Positions 1-11,525 of a DNA stretch of 64,000 bases are shown piece after piece (positions within the stretch are counted from its first letter, which is position 1; the number at the start of each line of letters is the position of its first letter). The position numbers and the translations under genes are program-made. Source of the DNA: Myotis daubentonii (taxonomy: Eukaryota; Chordata; Mammalia; Chiroptera; Vespertilionidae); NCBI RefSeq assembly GCF_963259705.1, contig NC_081846.1, positions 95,802,641 through 95,866,640 on the forward strand, written 5' to 3'. The notes under the pieces were generated by a model, which made no database searches, was not told the DNA's origin, and worked only from the letters and a program-made list of their open reading frames with translations.

Positions 1-144
1 TACAATTAAGGAGGATTGGCTTTGGCGTTTTTTTGTGTGAATCAGTTAAAATGGTGAAGATTCCGGTAAATACTTCTAAGCAAACTGTCTAATTTTGGTA
101 AAACTGTTAAAATACACAATGATAGTTCCCAGAAATGACTAAGA

Positions 145-172
145 ACGTGTAAGAAACACCTCAAGTACACGT
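145..172. repeat. Conserved 7-bp inverted repeat inside the monomer
   Basis: The arms ACGTGTA (145-151) and TACACGT (166-172) are exact reverse complements separated by 14 nt. The arms recur at the same place in most monomers and in representatives of all six classes A-F, even though the spacer differs between classes (beginning AG, CC, AT or AC, and ending CAAG or CAAT). It is broken in some copies: ACTT or ACCT instead of ACGT in the right arm of several zone-1 monomers, and TACATGT in the B-type monomers near 11.7, 15.9, 17.4, 20.9, 22.4, 24.0, 41.6 and 44.3 kb. It could be a protein-binding dyad or a cruciform-forming element; function is unknown. Confidence 0.75.
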
Positions 173-216
173 AAATAGAGTCTTACTACATTTACTGTCT
201 CATTCATTCACGGAGG

Positions 217-229
217 TTTCCAGTGGAAA
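217..229. repeat. Conserved TTTCC-N3-GGAAA dyad inside the monomer
   Basis: Five-base arms TTTCC and GGAAA flank AGT. In C-class monomers the spacer is ATT, but the arms are intact. A few zone-1 monomers break the left arm (TTTCT at monomers 3, 6, 11, 15 and 19) or both arms (TTTCAAGTGAAAA in monomers 12 and 16). In monomers 26, 37 and 50 the arms lengthen to six bases (GTTTCC / GGAAAC). Its role is unknown; it lies about 45 bp downstream of the 7-bp inverted repeat. Confidence 0.7.
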
Positions 230-3200
230 GCTGTGAAATGACGCAAATACTGGTAATATTTACGTCTCCGGGTACTTCCGGTGGCGTTCTCACGGGACTG
301 TGCTTTCAAAAATTAAGAGTTCATGCTTACAGAGCTCAGAATTGGTGTCTGAAGCCTTGGAATGACGAGAATATTTTTTCTCTTTACAATTAAGGAGGAT
401 TGGCTTTGGCGTTTTTTTGTGTGAATCAGTTAAAATGGTGAAGATTCCGGTAAATACTTCTAAGCAAACTGTCTAATTTTGGTAAAACTGTTAAAATACA
501 CAATGATAGTTCCCAGAAATGACTAAGAACGTGTAAGAAACACCTCAAGTACACGTAAATAGAGTCTTACTACATTTACTGTCTCATTCATTCACGGAGG
601 TTTCCAGTGGAAAGCTGTGAAATGACGCAAATACTGGTAATATTTACGTCTCCGGGTACTTCCGGTGGCGTTCTCACGGGACTGTGCTTTCAAAAATTAA
701 GAGTTCATGCTTACAGAGCTCAGAATTGGTGTCTGAAGCCTTGGAATGACGAGAATATTTTTTCTCTTTACAATTAAGGAGGATTGGCTTTGGCGTTTTT
801 TTGTGTGAATCAGTTAAAATGGTGACGATTCCGGTAAATACTTCTAAGCAAACTGTCTAATTTTGGTAAAACTGTTAAAATACACAATGATAGTTCCCAG
901 AAAGGACTAACAACGTGTAAGAAACACCTCAAGTACACTTAAATAGATTCTTACTACATTTACTGTCGTATTCAATCACGGAGGTTTCTAGTGGAAAGCT
1001 GTGAAATGACGCAAATACTGGTAATATTTACGTCTCCGGGTACTTCCGGTGGCGTTTTCACGGGACTGTGCTTTGAAATATTAAGACTTCATGCTTACAG
1101 AGCTCAGAATTGGTGTCTAAAGCCTTGGAATGACGAGAATAATGTTTTTGTTTACAATTAAGGAGGATTGGCTTTGGCGTTTTTTTTGTGTGAATCAGTT
1201 AAAATGGTGAAGATTCCGGTAAATACTTCTAAGCAAACTGTCTAATTTTGGTAAAACTGTTAAAATACACAATGATAGTTCCCAGAAATGACTAAGAACG
1301 TGTAAGAAACACCTCAAGTACACATAAATAGAGTCTTACTACATTTACTGTCTCATTCAGTCACGGAGGTTTCCAGTGGAAAGCTGTGAAATGACACAAA
1401 TACTGGTAATATTTACATCTCCGGGTACTTCCGGTGGCGTTCTCACGGGACTGTGCTTTGAAAAATTAAGAGTTCATGCTTACAGAGCTCAGAATTGGTG
1501 TCTGAAGCCTTGGAATGACGAGAATATTTTTTCTCTTTACAATTAAGGAGGATTGGCTTTGGCGTTTTTTTGTGTGAATCAGTTAAAATGATGACGATTC
1601 TGGTAAATACTTCTAAGCAAACTGTCTAATTTTGGTAAAACTGTTAAAATACACAATGATCGTTCCCAGAAATGATTAAGAATGTGTAAGAAACACCTCA
1701 AGTACACCTAAATACATTCTTACTATATTTACTGTCGTATTCAATCACGGAGGTTTCCAGTGGAAAGCTGTGAAATGACGAAAATACCGGTAATATTTAC
1801 GTCTCCGGGTACTTCCGGTGGCGTTTTCATGGGACTGTGCTTTGAAATATTAAGAGTTCATGCTTACAGAGCTCAGAATTGGTGTCTAACTCCTTGGAAT
1901 GACAAGAATAGTGTTTCTGTTTACAATTAAGGAGGATATGCTTTGGCGTTTTTTTGTGTGAATCAGTTAAAATGGTCACGATTCCGGTAAATACTTCTAA
2001 GCAAACTGTCTAATTTTGGTAAAACTGTTAAAATACACAATGATAGTTCCCAGAAAGGACTAACAACGTGTAAGAAACACCTCAAGTACACTTAAATAGA
2101 TTCTTACTACATTTACTGTCGTATTCAATCACGGAGGTTTCTAGTGGAAAGCTGTGAAATGACGCAAATACTGGTAATATTTACGTCTCCGGGTACTTCC
2201 GGTGGCGTTTTCACGGGACTGTGCTTTGAAATATTAAGACTTCATGCTTACAGAGCTCAGAATTGGTGTCTAAAGCTTTGGAATGACGAGAATAGTGTTT
2301 CAGTTTACAATTAAGGAGGATTGGCTTTGGCGTTTTTTTTTTGTGTGAATCAGTTAAAATGGTGACGATTCCGGTAAATACTTCTAAGCCAACTTTCTAA
2401 TTTTGGTAAAACTGTTAAAATACACAATGATAGTTCCCAGAAATGACTTAGAACGTGTAAGAAACACCTCAAGTACACGTAAATAGAGTCTTACTACATT
2501 TACTGTCCTATTCAGTCACGGAGGTTTCCATTGGAAAGCTGTGAAATGACGCAAATACTGGTAATATTTATGTCTCCGGGTACTTCCGGTGGCGTTTTCA
2601 TGGGACTGTGCTTTGAAAAATTAAGAGTTCATGCTTACAGAGCTCAGAATTGGTGTCTGAAGCCTTGGAATGACGAGAATATTTTTTTTCTTTACAATTA
2701 AGGAGGATTGGCTTTGGCGTTTTTTTGTGTGAATCAGTTAAAATGATGATGATTCTGGTAAATACTTCTAAGCAAACTGTCTAATTTTGGTAAAACTGTT
2801 AAAATACACAATGAAAGTTCCCAGAAATGATTAAGAACGTGTAAGAAAAACCTCAAGTACACCTAAATACATTCTTACTATATTTACTGTCGTATTCAAT
2901 CACGGAGGTTTCCAGTGGAAAGCTGTGAAATGACGCAAATACTGGTAATATTTACGTCTCCGGGTACTTCCGGTGGCGTTTTCACGGGACTGTGCTTTGA
3001 AATATTAAGAGTTCATGCTTACAGAGCTCAGAATTGGTGTCTAAAGCCTTGGAATGACGAGAATAGTGTTTCTGTTTACAATTAACGAGGATTGGCTTTG
3101 GCGTTTTTGTTGTTTGAATCAGTTAAAATGGTGACGATTCCGGTTAATACTTCTAAGCAAACTTTCTAATTTTGGTAAAACTGTTAAAATACACAATGAT

Positions 3201-3845
3201 AGTTCCCAGAAAGGACTAACAACGTGTAAGAAACACCTCAAGTACACGTAAATAGAGTCTTACTACATTTACTGTCCTATTCAGTCACGGAGGTTTCCAG
3301 TGGAAAGCTGTGAAATGACTCAAATACTGGTAATATTTATGTCTCCGGGTACTTCCGCTGGCGTTTTCACGGGACTGTGCTTTGAAAAATTAAGAGTTCA
3401 TGCTTACAAAGCTCAGAATTGGTGTCTGAAGCCTTGGAATGACGGGAATATTTTTTCTCTTTACAATTAAGGAGGATTGGCTTTGGCGTTTTTTTGTGTG
3501 AATCAGTTAAAATGATGATGATTCTGGTAAATACTTCTAAGCAAACTGTCTAATTTTGGTAAAACTGTTAAAATACACAATGATAGTTCCCAGAAATGAT
3601 TAAGAACGTGTAAGAAACACCTCAAGTACACCTAAATACATTCTTACTATATTTACTGTCGTATTCAATCACGGAGGTTTCCAGTGGAAAGCTGTGAAAT
3701 GACGAAAATACCGGTAATATTTACGTCTCCGGGTACTTCCGGTGGCGTTTTCACGGGACTGTGCTTTGAAATATTAAGACTTCATGCTTACAGAGCTCAG
3801 AATTGGTGTCTAACGCCTTGGAATGACGAGAATAGTGTTTCAGTT

Positions 3846-6800
3846 TACAATTAAGGAGGGTTGGCTTTGGCGTTTTTTTGTGTGAATCAGTTAAAATGGT
3901 GACGATTCCGTTAAATACTTCTAAGCAAACTGTCTAATTTTGGTAAAACTGTTAAAATACACAATGATAGTTCCCAGAAAGGACTAACAACGTGTAAGAA
4001 ACACCTCAAGTACACTTAAATAGATTCTTACTACATTTACTGTCGTATTCAATCACGGTGGTTTCTAGTGGAAAGCTGTGAAATGACGCAAATACTGGTA
4101 ATATTTACATCTCCGCGTACTTCCGGTGGCGTTTTCACGGGAATGTGCTTTGAAATATTAAGAGTTCATGCTTACAGAGCTCAGAATTGGTGACTAAAGC
4201 CTTTGAATGACGAGAATAGTGTTTTTGTTTACAATTAAATAGGATTGGCTTTGGCGTTTTTTTTGTGTGAATCAGTTAAAATGGTGACGATTCCGGTAAA
4301 TACTTCTAAGCAAACTTTCTAATTTTGGTAACACTGTTAAAATACACAATGATAGTTCCCAGAAATGATTAAGAACGTGTAAGAAACACCTCAAGTACAC
4401 GTAAATAGAGTCTTACTACATTTACTGTCGTATTCAGTCACGGAGGTTTCAAGTGAAAAGCTGTGAAATGACGCAAATACTGGTAATATTGACGACTCTG
4501 GGTACTTCCGGTGGCGTTTTCACGGGACTGTGCTTTGAAATATTAAGAGTTCATGCTTACAGAGCTCAGAATTGGTGTCTAAAGCCTTGGAATGATGAGA
4601 ATATTGTTTCTCTTTACAATTAAGGAGGATTGGCTTTGGCGTTTTTTTGTGTGAATCAGTTAAAATGATGACGATTTTGGTAAATACTGCTAAGCAAACT
4701 GTATAATTTTGGTAAAACTGTTAAAATACACAGTTTAAAGTTCCCAGAAATGATTAAGAATGTGTAAGAAACACCTCAAGTACACCTAAATACATTCTTA
4801 CTATATTTACTGTCGTATTCAATCACGGAGGTTTCCAGTGGAAAGCTGTGCAATGACGCAAATACTGGTAATATTGACGACTCCGGGTACTTCCGGTGGC
4901 GTTTTCACGGGACTGTGCTTTGAAAAATTAAGAGTTCATGCTTACAAAGCTCAGAATTGGTGTCTGAAGCCTTGGAATGACGGGAATATTTTTTCTCTTT
5001 ACAATTAAGGAGGATTGGCTTTGGCGTTTTTTTGTGTGAATCAGTTAAAATGATGATGATTCTGGTAAATACTGCTAAGCAAACTGTCTAATTTTGGTAA
5101 AACTGTTAAAATACACAATTATAGTTCCCAGAAATGATTAAGAACGTGTAAGAAACACCTCAAGTACACCTAAATACATTCTTACTATATTTACTGTCGT
5201 ATTCAATCACGGAGGTTTCCAGTGGAAAGCTGTGAAATGACGAAAATACCGGTAATATTTACGTCTCCGGGTACTTCCGGTGGCGTTTTCACGGGACTGT
5301 GCTTTGAAATATTAAGACTTCATGCTTACAGAGCTCTGAATTGGTGTCTAACGCCTTGGAATGACGAGAATAGTGTTTCAGTTTACAATTAAGGAGGATT
5401 GGCTTTGGCGTTTTTTTGTGTGAATCAGTTAAAATGGTGACGATTCCGTTAAATACTTCTAAGCAAACTGTCTAATTTTGGTAAAACTGTTAAAATACAC
5501 AATGATAGTTCCCAGAAAGGACTAACAACGTGTAAGAAACACCTCAAGTACACTTAAATAGATTCTTACTACATTTACTGTCGTATTCAATCTCGGTGGT
5601 TTCTAGTGGAAAGCTGTGAAATGACGCAAATACTGGTAATATTTACATCTCCGCGTACTTCCGGTGGCGTTTTCACGGGAATGTGCTTTGAAATATTAAG
5701 AGTTCATGCTTACAGAGCTCTGAATTGGTGTCTAACGCCTTGGAATGACGAGAATAGTGTTTCAGTTTACAATTAAGGAGGATTGGCTTTGGCGTTTTTT
5801 TGTGTGAATCAGTTAAAATGGTGACGATTCCGGTAAATACTTCTAAGCAAACTTTCTAATTTTGGTAACACTGTTAAAATACACAATGATAGTTCCCAGA
5901 AATGATTAAGAACGTGTAAGAAACACCTCAAGTACACGTAAATAGAGTCTTACTACATTTACTGTCTCATTCAGTCACGGAGGTTTCAAGTGAAAAGCTG
6001 TGAAATGACGCAAATACTGGTAATATTGACGACTCTGGGTACTTCCGGTGGCGTTTTCACGGGACTGTGCTTTGAAATATTAAGAGTTCATGCTTACCGA
6101 GCTCAGAATTGGTGTCTAAAGCCTTGGAATGATGAGAATATTGTTTCTCTTTACAATTAAGGAGGATTGGCTTTGGCGTTTTTTTGTGTGAATCAGTTAA
6201 AATGATGACGATTTTGGTAAATACTTCTAAGCAAACTGTATAATTTTGGTAAAACTGTTAAAATACACAGTTTAAAGTTCCCAGAAATGATTAAGAATGT
6301 GTAAGAAACACCTCAAGTACACCTAAATACATTCTTACTATATTTACTGTCGTATTCAATCACGGAGGTTTCCAGTGGAAAGCTGTGCAATGACGCAAAT
6401 ACTGGTAATATTGACGACTCCGGGTACTTCCGGTGGCGTTTTCACGGGACTGTGCTTTGAAAAATTAAGAGTTCATGCTTACAAAGCTCAGAATTGGTGT
6501 CTGAAGCCTTGGAATGACGGGAATATTTTTTCTCTTTACAATTAAGGAGGATTGGCTTTGGCGTTTTTTTGTGTGAATCAGTTAAAATGATGATGATTCT
6601 GGTAAATACTGCTAAGCAAACTGTCTAATTTTGGTAAAACTGTTAAAATACACAATTATAGTTCCCAGAAATGATTAAGAACGTGTAAGAAACACCTCAA
6701 GTACACCTAAATACATTCTTACTATATTTACTGTCGTATTCAATCACGGAGGTTTCCAGTGGAAAGCTGTGAAATGACGAAAATACCGGTAATATTTACG

Positions 6801-6920
6801 TCTCCGGGTACTTCCGGTGGCGTTTTCACGGGACTGTGCTTTGAAATATTAAGACTTCATGCTTACAGAGCTCAGAATTGGTGTCTAACGCCTTGGAATG
6901 ACGAGAATAGTGTTTCAGTT
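3846..6920. repeat. 4-monomer HOR, two copies (period ~1538 bp)
   Basis: Monomers 11-14 (3846-5383) pair with monomers 15-18 (5384-6920). Shared private variants include CCGTTAAAT plus CTCCGCGTAC and GGGAATGTGC (monomers 11 and 15), TTGACGACTCTGGG and GGTAACACTG (12 and 16), CAGTTTAAAG with GTGCAATGACGC (13 and 17), and TACTGCTAAGC with GATGATGATTCTGG (14 and 18). Monomer 19 starts a third copy. The tail of monomer 15 (GCTCTGAATTGG, CTAACGCC) matches monomer 14 rather than monomer 11, so the copies have since exchanged sequence. Confidence 0.85.
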
Positions 6921-7304
6921 TAGAATTAAGGAGGATTGGCTTTGGCGTTTTTTTGTGTGAATCAGTTAAAATGGTGACTATTCCGGTAAATACTTCTAAG
7001 CAAACTGTCTAATTTTGGTAAAACTGTTAAAGTACACAATGATAGTTCCCAGAAAGGACTAACAACGTGTAAGAAACACCTCAAGTACACTTAAATAGAT
7101 TCTTACTACATTTACTGTCGTATTCAATCACGGTGGTTTCTAGTGGAAAGCTGTGAAATGACGCAAATACTGGTAATATTTACATCTCCGCGTACTTCCG
7201 GTGGCGTTTTCACGGGACTGTGCTTTCAAATACTAAGTGTTCATGCTTACAGAGCTCAGAATTGGTGTCTCAACCCTTGGAATGACGAGAATAGTGTTTT
7301 TGTT

Positions 7305-10300
7305 TACAATTAAGGAGGACTGGCTTTGGCGTTTTTTTGTGTGAATCCGTTAAAATGGTTACGATTCCGGTAAATACTTCTAAGCAAACTGTCTAATTTT
7401 GGTAAAACTGTTAAAATACACATTGATAGTACCAAAAATAATTAAGAACGTGTACCAAACACCTCAAGTACACGGAAATAGATTCTTACTACATTTACTG
7501 TCGTATTCACTCACGGAGGTTTCCAGTGAAAAGCTGTGAAATGACGAAAATGCTGGTAATATTTACAACTCCGGGTACTTCCGGTGGCGTTTTCACGGGA
7601 CTGTGCTTTCAAATACTAAGTGTTCATGCTTACAGAGCTCAGAATTGGTGTCTGAAGCCTTGGAATGACGAGAATAGTGTTTATGTTTACAATTAAGGAG
7701 GATTGGCTTTTGCGTTTTTTTGTGGGAATCAGTTAAAATGGTGACGATTCCAGTAAATACTTCTAAGCAAAATGTCTAATTTTGGTAAAACTGTTAAAAT
7801 ACACAATGATAGGACCCAAAAATGATTAAGAACGTGTAAGAAACACCTCAATTACACGTAAATAGATTCTTACTACATTTACTGTCGTATTCACTCACGG
7901 AGGTTTCCAGTGGAAAGCTGTGAAATGACGAAAATACTGGTAATATTTACAACTCTGGGTACTTCCGGTGGCGTTTTCACGGGACTGTGCTTTCAAATAC
8001 TAAGTGTTCATGCTTACAGAGCTCAGAATTGGTGTCTGAAGCCTTGGAATGACGAGAATAGTGTTTATGTTTACAATTAAGGAGGACTGGCTTTGGCGTT
8101 TTTTTGTGTGAATCAGTTAAAATGGTGACGATTCCGGTAAATACTTCTAAGCAAACTGTCTAATTTTGGTAAAACTGTTAAAATACACATTGATAGTACC
8201 AAAAATAATTAAGAACGTGTACCAAACACCTCAAGTACACGTAAATAGATTCTTACTACATTTACTGTCGTATTCACTCACGGAGGTTTCCAGTGGAAAG
8301 CTGTGAAATGACGAAAATACTGGTAATATTTACAACTCCGGGTGCTTCCGGTGGCGTTTTCACGGGACTGTGCTTTCAAATACTAAGTGTTCATGCTTAC
8401 AGAGCTCAGAATTGGTGTCTGAAGCCTTGGAATGACGAGAATAGTCTTTATGTTTACAATTAAGGAGGATTGGCTTTGGCGTTTTTTTGTGTGAATCAGT
8501 TAAAATGGTGACAATTCCGGTAAATACTTCTAAGCAAACTGTCTAATTTTGGTAAAACTGTTAAAATACACAATGATAGTATCCAAAAATGATTAAGAAC
8601 GTGTAAGAAACATCTCAAGTACACGTAAATAGATTCTTACTACATTTACTGTTGTATTCAATCACGGAGGTTTCCAGTGGAAAGCTGTGAAATGACGCAA
8701 ATAGTGGTAATATTTACAACTCCGGGTGCTTCCGGTGGCATTTTCACGGGACTGTGCTTTCAAATACTAAGTGTTCATGCTTACAGAGCTCAGAATTGGT
8801 GTCTGAAGCCTTGGAAGGACGAGAATAGTGTTTATGTTTACAATTAAGGAGAATTGGCTCTGGCGTTTTTTTGTGGGAATCCGTTAAAATGGTGACGATT
8901 TCGGTAAGTACTTCTAAGCAAACTGTCTAATTTTGGTAAAACTGTTAAAATACACAATGATAGCTCCAAGAAATGATTAAGAACGTGTAACAAACACCTC
9001 AAGTACACGTAAATAGATTCTTACTACATTTACTTTCGTATTCACTCACGGAGGTTTCCAGTGGAAAGCTATGAAATGACGAAAATACTGGTAATATTTA
9101 CAACTCCGGGTACTTCCGGGGACATTTTCACGGGACTGTGCTTTCAAATACTAAGTGTTCATGCTTACAGAGCTCAGAATTGGTGTCTGAAGCCTTGGAA
9201 TGACGAGAATAGTGTTTATGTTTACAATTAAGGAGGATTGGCTTTGGCGTTTTTTTGTGGGAATCAGTTAAAATGGTGACGATTCCAGTAAATACTTCTA
9301 AGCAAAATGTCTAATTTTGGTAAAACTGTTAAAATACACAATGATAGTACCCAAAAATGATTAAGAATGTGTAAGAAACACCTCAATTACACGTAAATAG
9401 ATTCTTACTACATTTACTGTCGTATTCACTCACGGAGGTTTCCAGTGGAAAGCTGTGTAATGACGAATATACTGGTAATATTTACAACTCCGGGTACTTC
9501 CGGTGGCGTTTTCACGGGACTGTGCTTTCAAATACTAAGTGTTCATGCTTACAGAGCTCAGAATTGGTGTCTGAAGCCTTGGAATGACGAGAATAGTGTT
9601 TATGTTTACAATTAAGGAGGATTGGCTTTGGCGTTTTTTTGTGTGAATCCGTTAAAATGGTGACGATACCAGTAAATACTTCTAATCAAACTGTCTAATT
9701 TTGGTAAAACTGTTAAAATACACAGTGATAGTTCCCAGAAATGATTAAGAACGTGTAAGAAACACCTCAAGTACACGTAAATAGATTCTTACTACATTTA
9801 CTGTCGTATTCAATCACATATGTTTCCAGTGGAAACCTGTGAAAAAACGAAAATACTGGTAATATTTACAACTCCGGGTACTTCCGGTGGCGTTTTCACG
9901 GGACTGTGCTTTCAAATACTAAGTGTTCATGCTTATAGAGCTCAGAGTTGGTGTCTGAAGCCTTGGAATGACGAGAATAGTGTTTATGTTTACAATTAAG
10001 GAGGATTGGCTTTGGCGTTTTTTTGTGTGAATCAGTTAAAATGGTGACGATTCCCGTAAATACTTCTAAGCAAACTGTCTAATTTTGGTAAAACTGTTAA
10101 AATACACCATGATATTTCCCAGAAATGATTAAGAACGTGTAAGAAACACCTCAAGTACACGTAAATAGATTCTTCGTTCATTTACCGTCGTATTCAATCA
10201 CGGAGGTTTCCAGTGGAAAGGTGTGAAATAACGAAAATACTTGGAGTATTTACAACTCCGGGTACTTCCGGTGGCGTTTTCACGGGACTGTGCTTTCAAA

Positions 10301-11525
10301 TACTAAGTGTTCATGCTTACAGAGCTCAGATTTGGTGTCTAAACCCTTGGAATGATGAGAATAGTGTTTCTGTTTACAATTAAGGAGGACTGGCTTTGGC
10401 GTTTTTTTCTGTGAATCCGTTAAAATGGTGACGATTTCGGTAAATACTTCTAAGCAAACTGTCTAATTTTGGTAAAACTGTTAAAATACACATTGATAGT
10501 ACCAAAAATAATTAAGAACGTGTACCAAACACCTCAAGTACACGGAAATAGATTCTTACTACATTTACTGTCGTATTCACTCACGGAGGTTTCCAGTGAA
10601 AAGCTGTGAAATGACGAAAATACTGGTAATATTTACAACTCCGGGTACTTCCGGTGGCGTTTTCACGGGACTGTGCTTTCAAATACTAAGTGTTCATGCT
10701 TCCAGAGCTCAGAATTGGTGTCTGAAGCCTTGGAATGACGAGAATAGTGTTTATGTTTACAATTAAGGAGGATTGGCTTTGGCGTTTTTTTGTGGGAATC
10801 AGTTAAAATGGTGACGATTCCAGTAAATACTTCTAAGCAAAATGTCTAATTTTGGTAAAACTGTTAAAATACACAATGATAGTACCCAAAAATGATTAAG
10901 AACGTGTAAGAAACACCTCAATTACACGTAAATAGATTCTTACTACATTTACTGTCGTATTCACTCACGGAGGTTTCCAGTGGAAAGCTGTGTAATGACG
11001 AATATACTGGTAATATTTACAACTCCGGGTACTTCCGGTGGCGTTTTCACGGGACTGTGCTTTCAAATACTAAGTGTTCATGCTTACAGAGCTCAGAATT
11101 GGTGTCTAAACCCTTGGAATGACGCGAATAGTGCTTTTGTTTACAATTAAGGAGGACTGTCTTTGGCGTTTTTTTGTGTGAATCCGTTAAAATGGTGACG
11201 ATTCCGGTAAATACTTCTAAGCAAACTGTCTAATTTCTGTAAAACTGTTAAAATACACAATGATAGTTCCCAGAGATGATTAAGAACGTGTAATAAACAC
11301 CGCAAGTACACGTAAAAATATTCTTACTACATTTACTGTCGTATTCAATCACGGAGGTTTCCAGTGGAAAGGTGTGAAATGAAGAAAATACTTGGAATAT
11401 TTACAACTCCGGGTACTTCCGGAGGCGTTTTCACGGGACTGTGCTTTCAAATACTAAGTGTTCATGCTTACAGAGCTCAGATTTGGTGTCTAAACCCTTG
11501 GAATGATGAGAATAGTGTTTCTGTT
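7305..11525. repeat. 11-monomer HOR, copy 1 (4221 bp)
   Basis: Monomers 20-30 start at 7305, 7688, 8072, 8455, 8839, 9223, 9607, 9991, 10375, 10758 and 11142. They match the next 4221 bases in order. Private variants that recur at +4221 include GGCTTTTGCG (7688 monomer), AATAGTCTTTATG (8072), GGCATTTTCACGGG (8455), GGAGAATTGGCTCTGG with GGTAAGTACT (8839), CACATATGTTTCC with GAAAAAACG (9607), and TTTCTGTGAATCCG (10375). The first monomer is the least well matched: it has AATGGTTACG and CACGGAAATAG, unlike its partner at 11526. Confidence 0.92.

Larger units (their letters stand above)
1..384. repeat. Reference satellite monomer (monomer 1)
   Basis: This is used here as the coordinate frame for monomer positions. 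Its counted composition is 65 C and 81 G in 384 bases (38% G+C), with 12 CpG against about 13.7 expected. Landmarks in order: GGAGG at 10, T-run at 28-34, GTTAAAAT at 45, TTCCGGTAAATAC at 61, GTTAAAAT again at 106, inverted-repeat arms at 145-151 and 166-172, a second GGAGG at 212, TTTCC-AGT-GGAAA at 217-229, the CCGGGTACTTCCGG segment near 269-282, GAGCTC near 332-337, and a T-rich tail. Monomer 2 (385-768) reads as identical to it, so this pair is a very recent or gene-converted duplication. Confidence 0.95.
1..7220. repeat. Zone 1: divergent satellite segment, monomers 1-19
   Basis: Monomer starts: 1, 385, 769, 1153, 1538, 1922, 2306, 2693, 3077, 3462, 3846, 4230, 4615, 5000, 5384, 5768, 6152, 6537, 6921. 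The zone is marked by TTTACGTCTCC or TTTACATCTCC where later zones read TTTACAACTCC, and by GAAATATTAAGAG or AAAAATTAAGAG where later zones read CAAATACTAAGTG. Two sub-types alternate. One has GAAAGGACTAACAACG and a TTTCTAGTGG motif (monomers 3, 6, 11, 15, 19). The other has a T-rich tail ending TTTTTTCTCTTT. Monomer 7 carries a 10-T run and is 387 bp long. Neighbouring monomers differ more here than anywhere else in the window. Confidence 0.9.

Noticed and set aside
7..14. AAGGAGG looking like a strong bacterial ribosome binding site in every monomer
   Set aside because: No open reading frame of useful length follows in any monomer and the repeat context is eukaryotic satellite, so it is coincidental.
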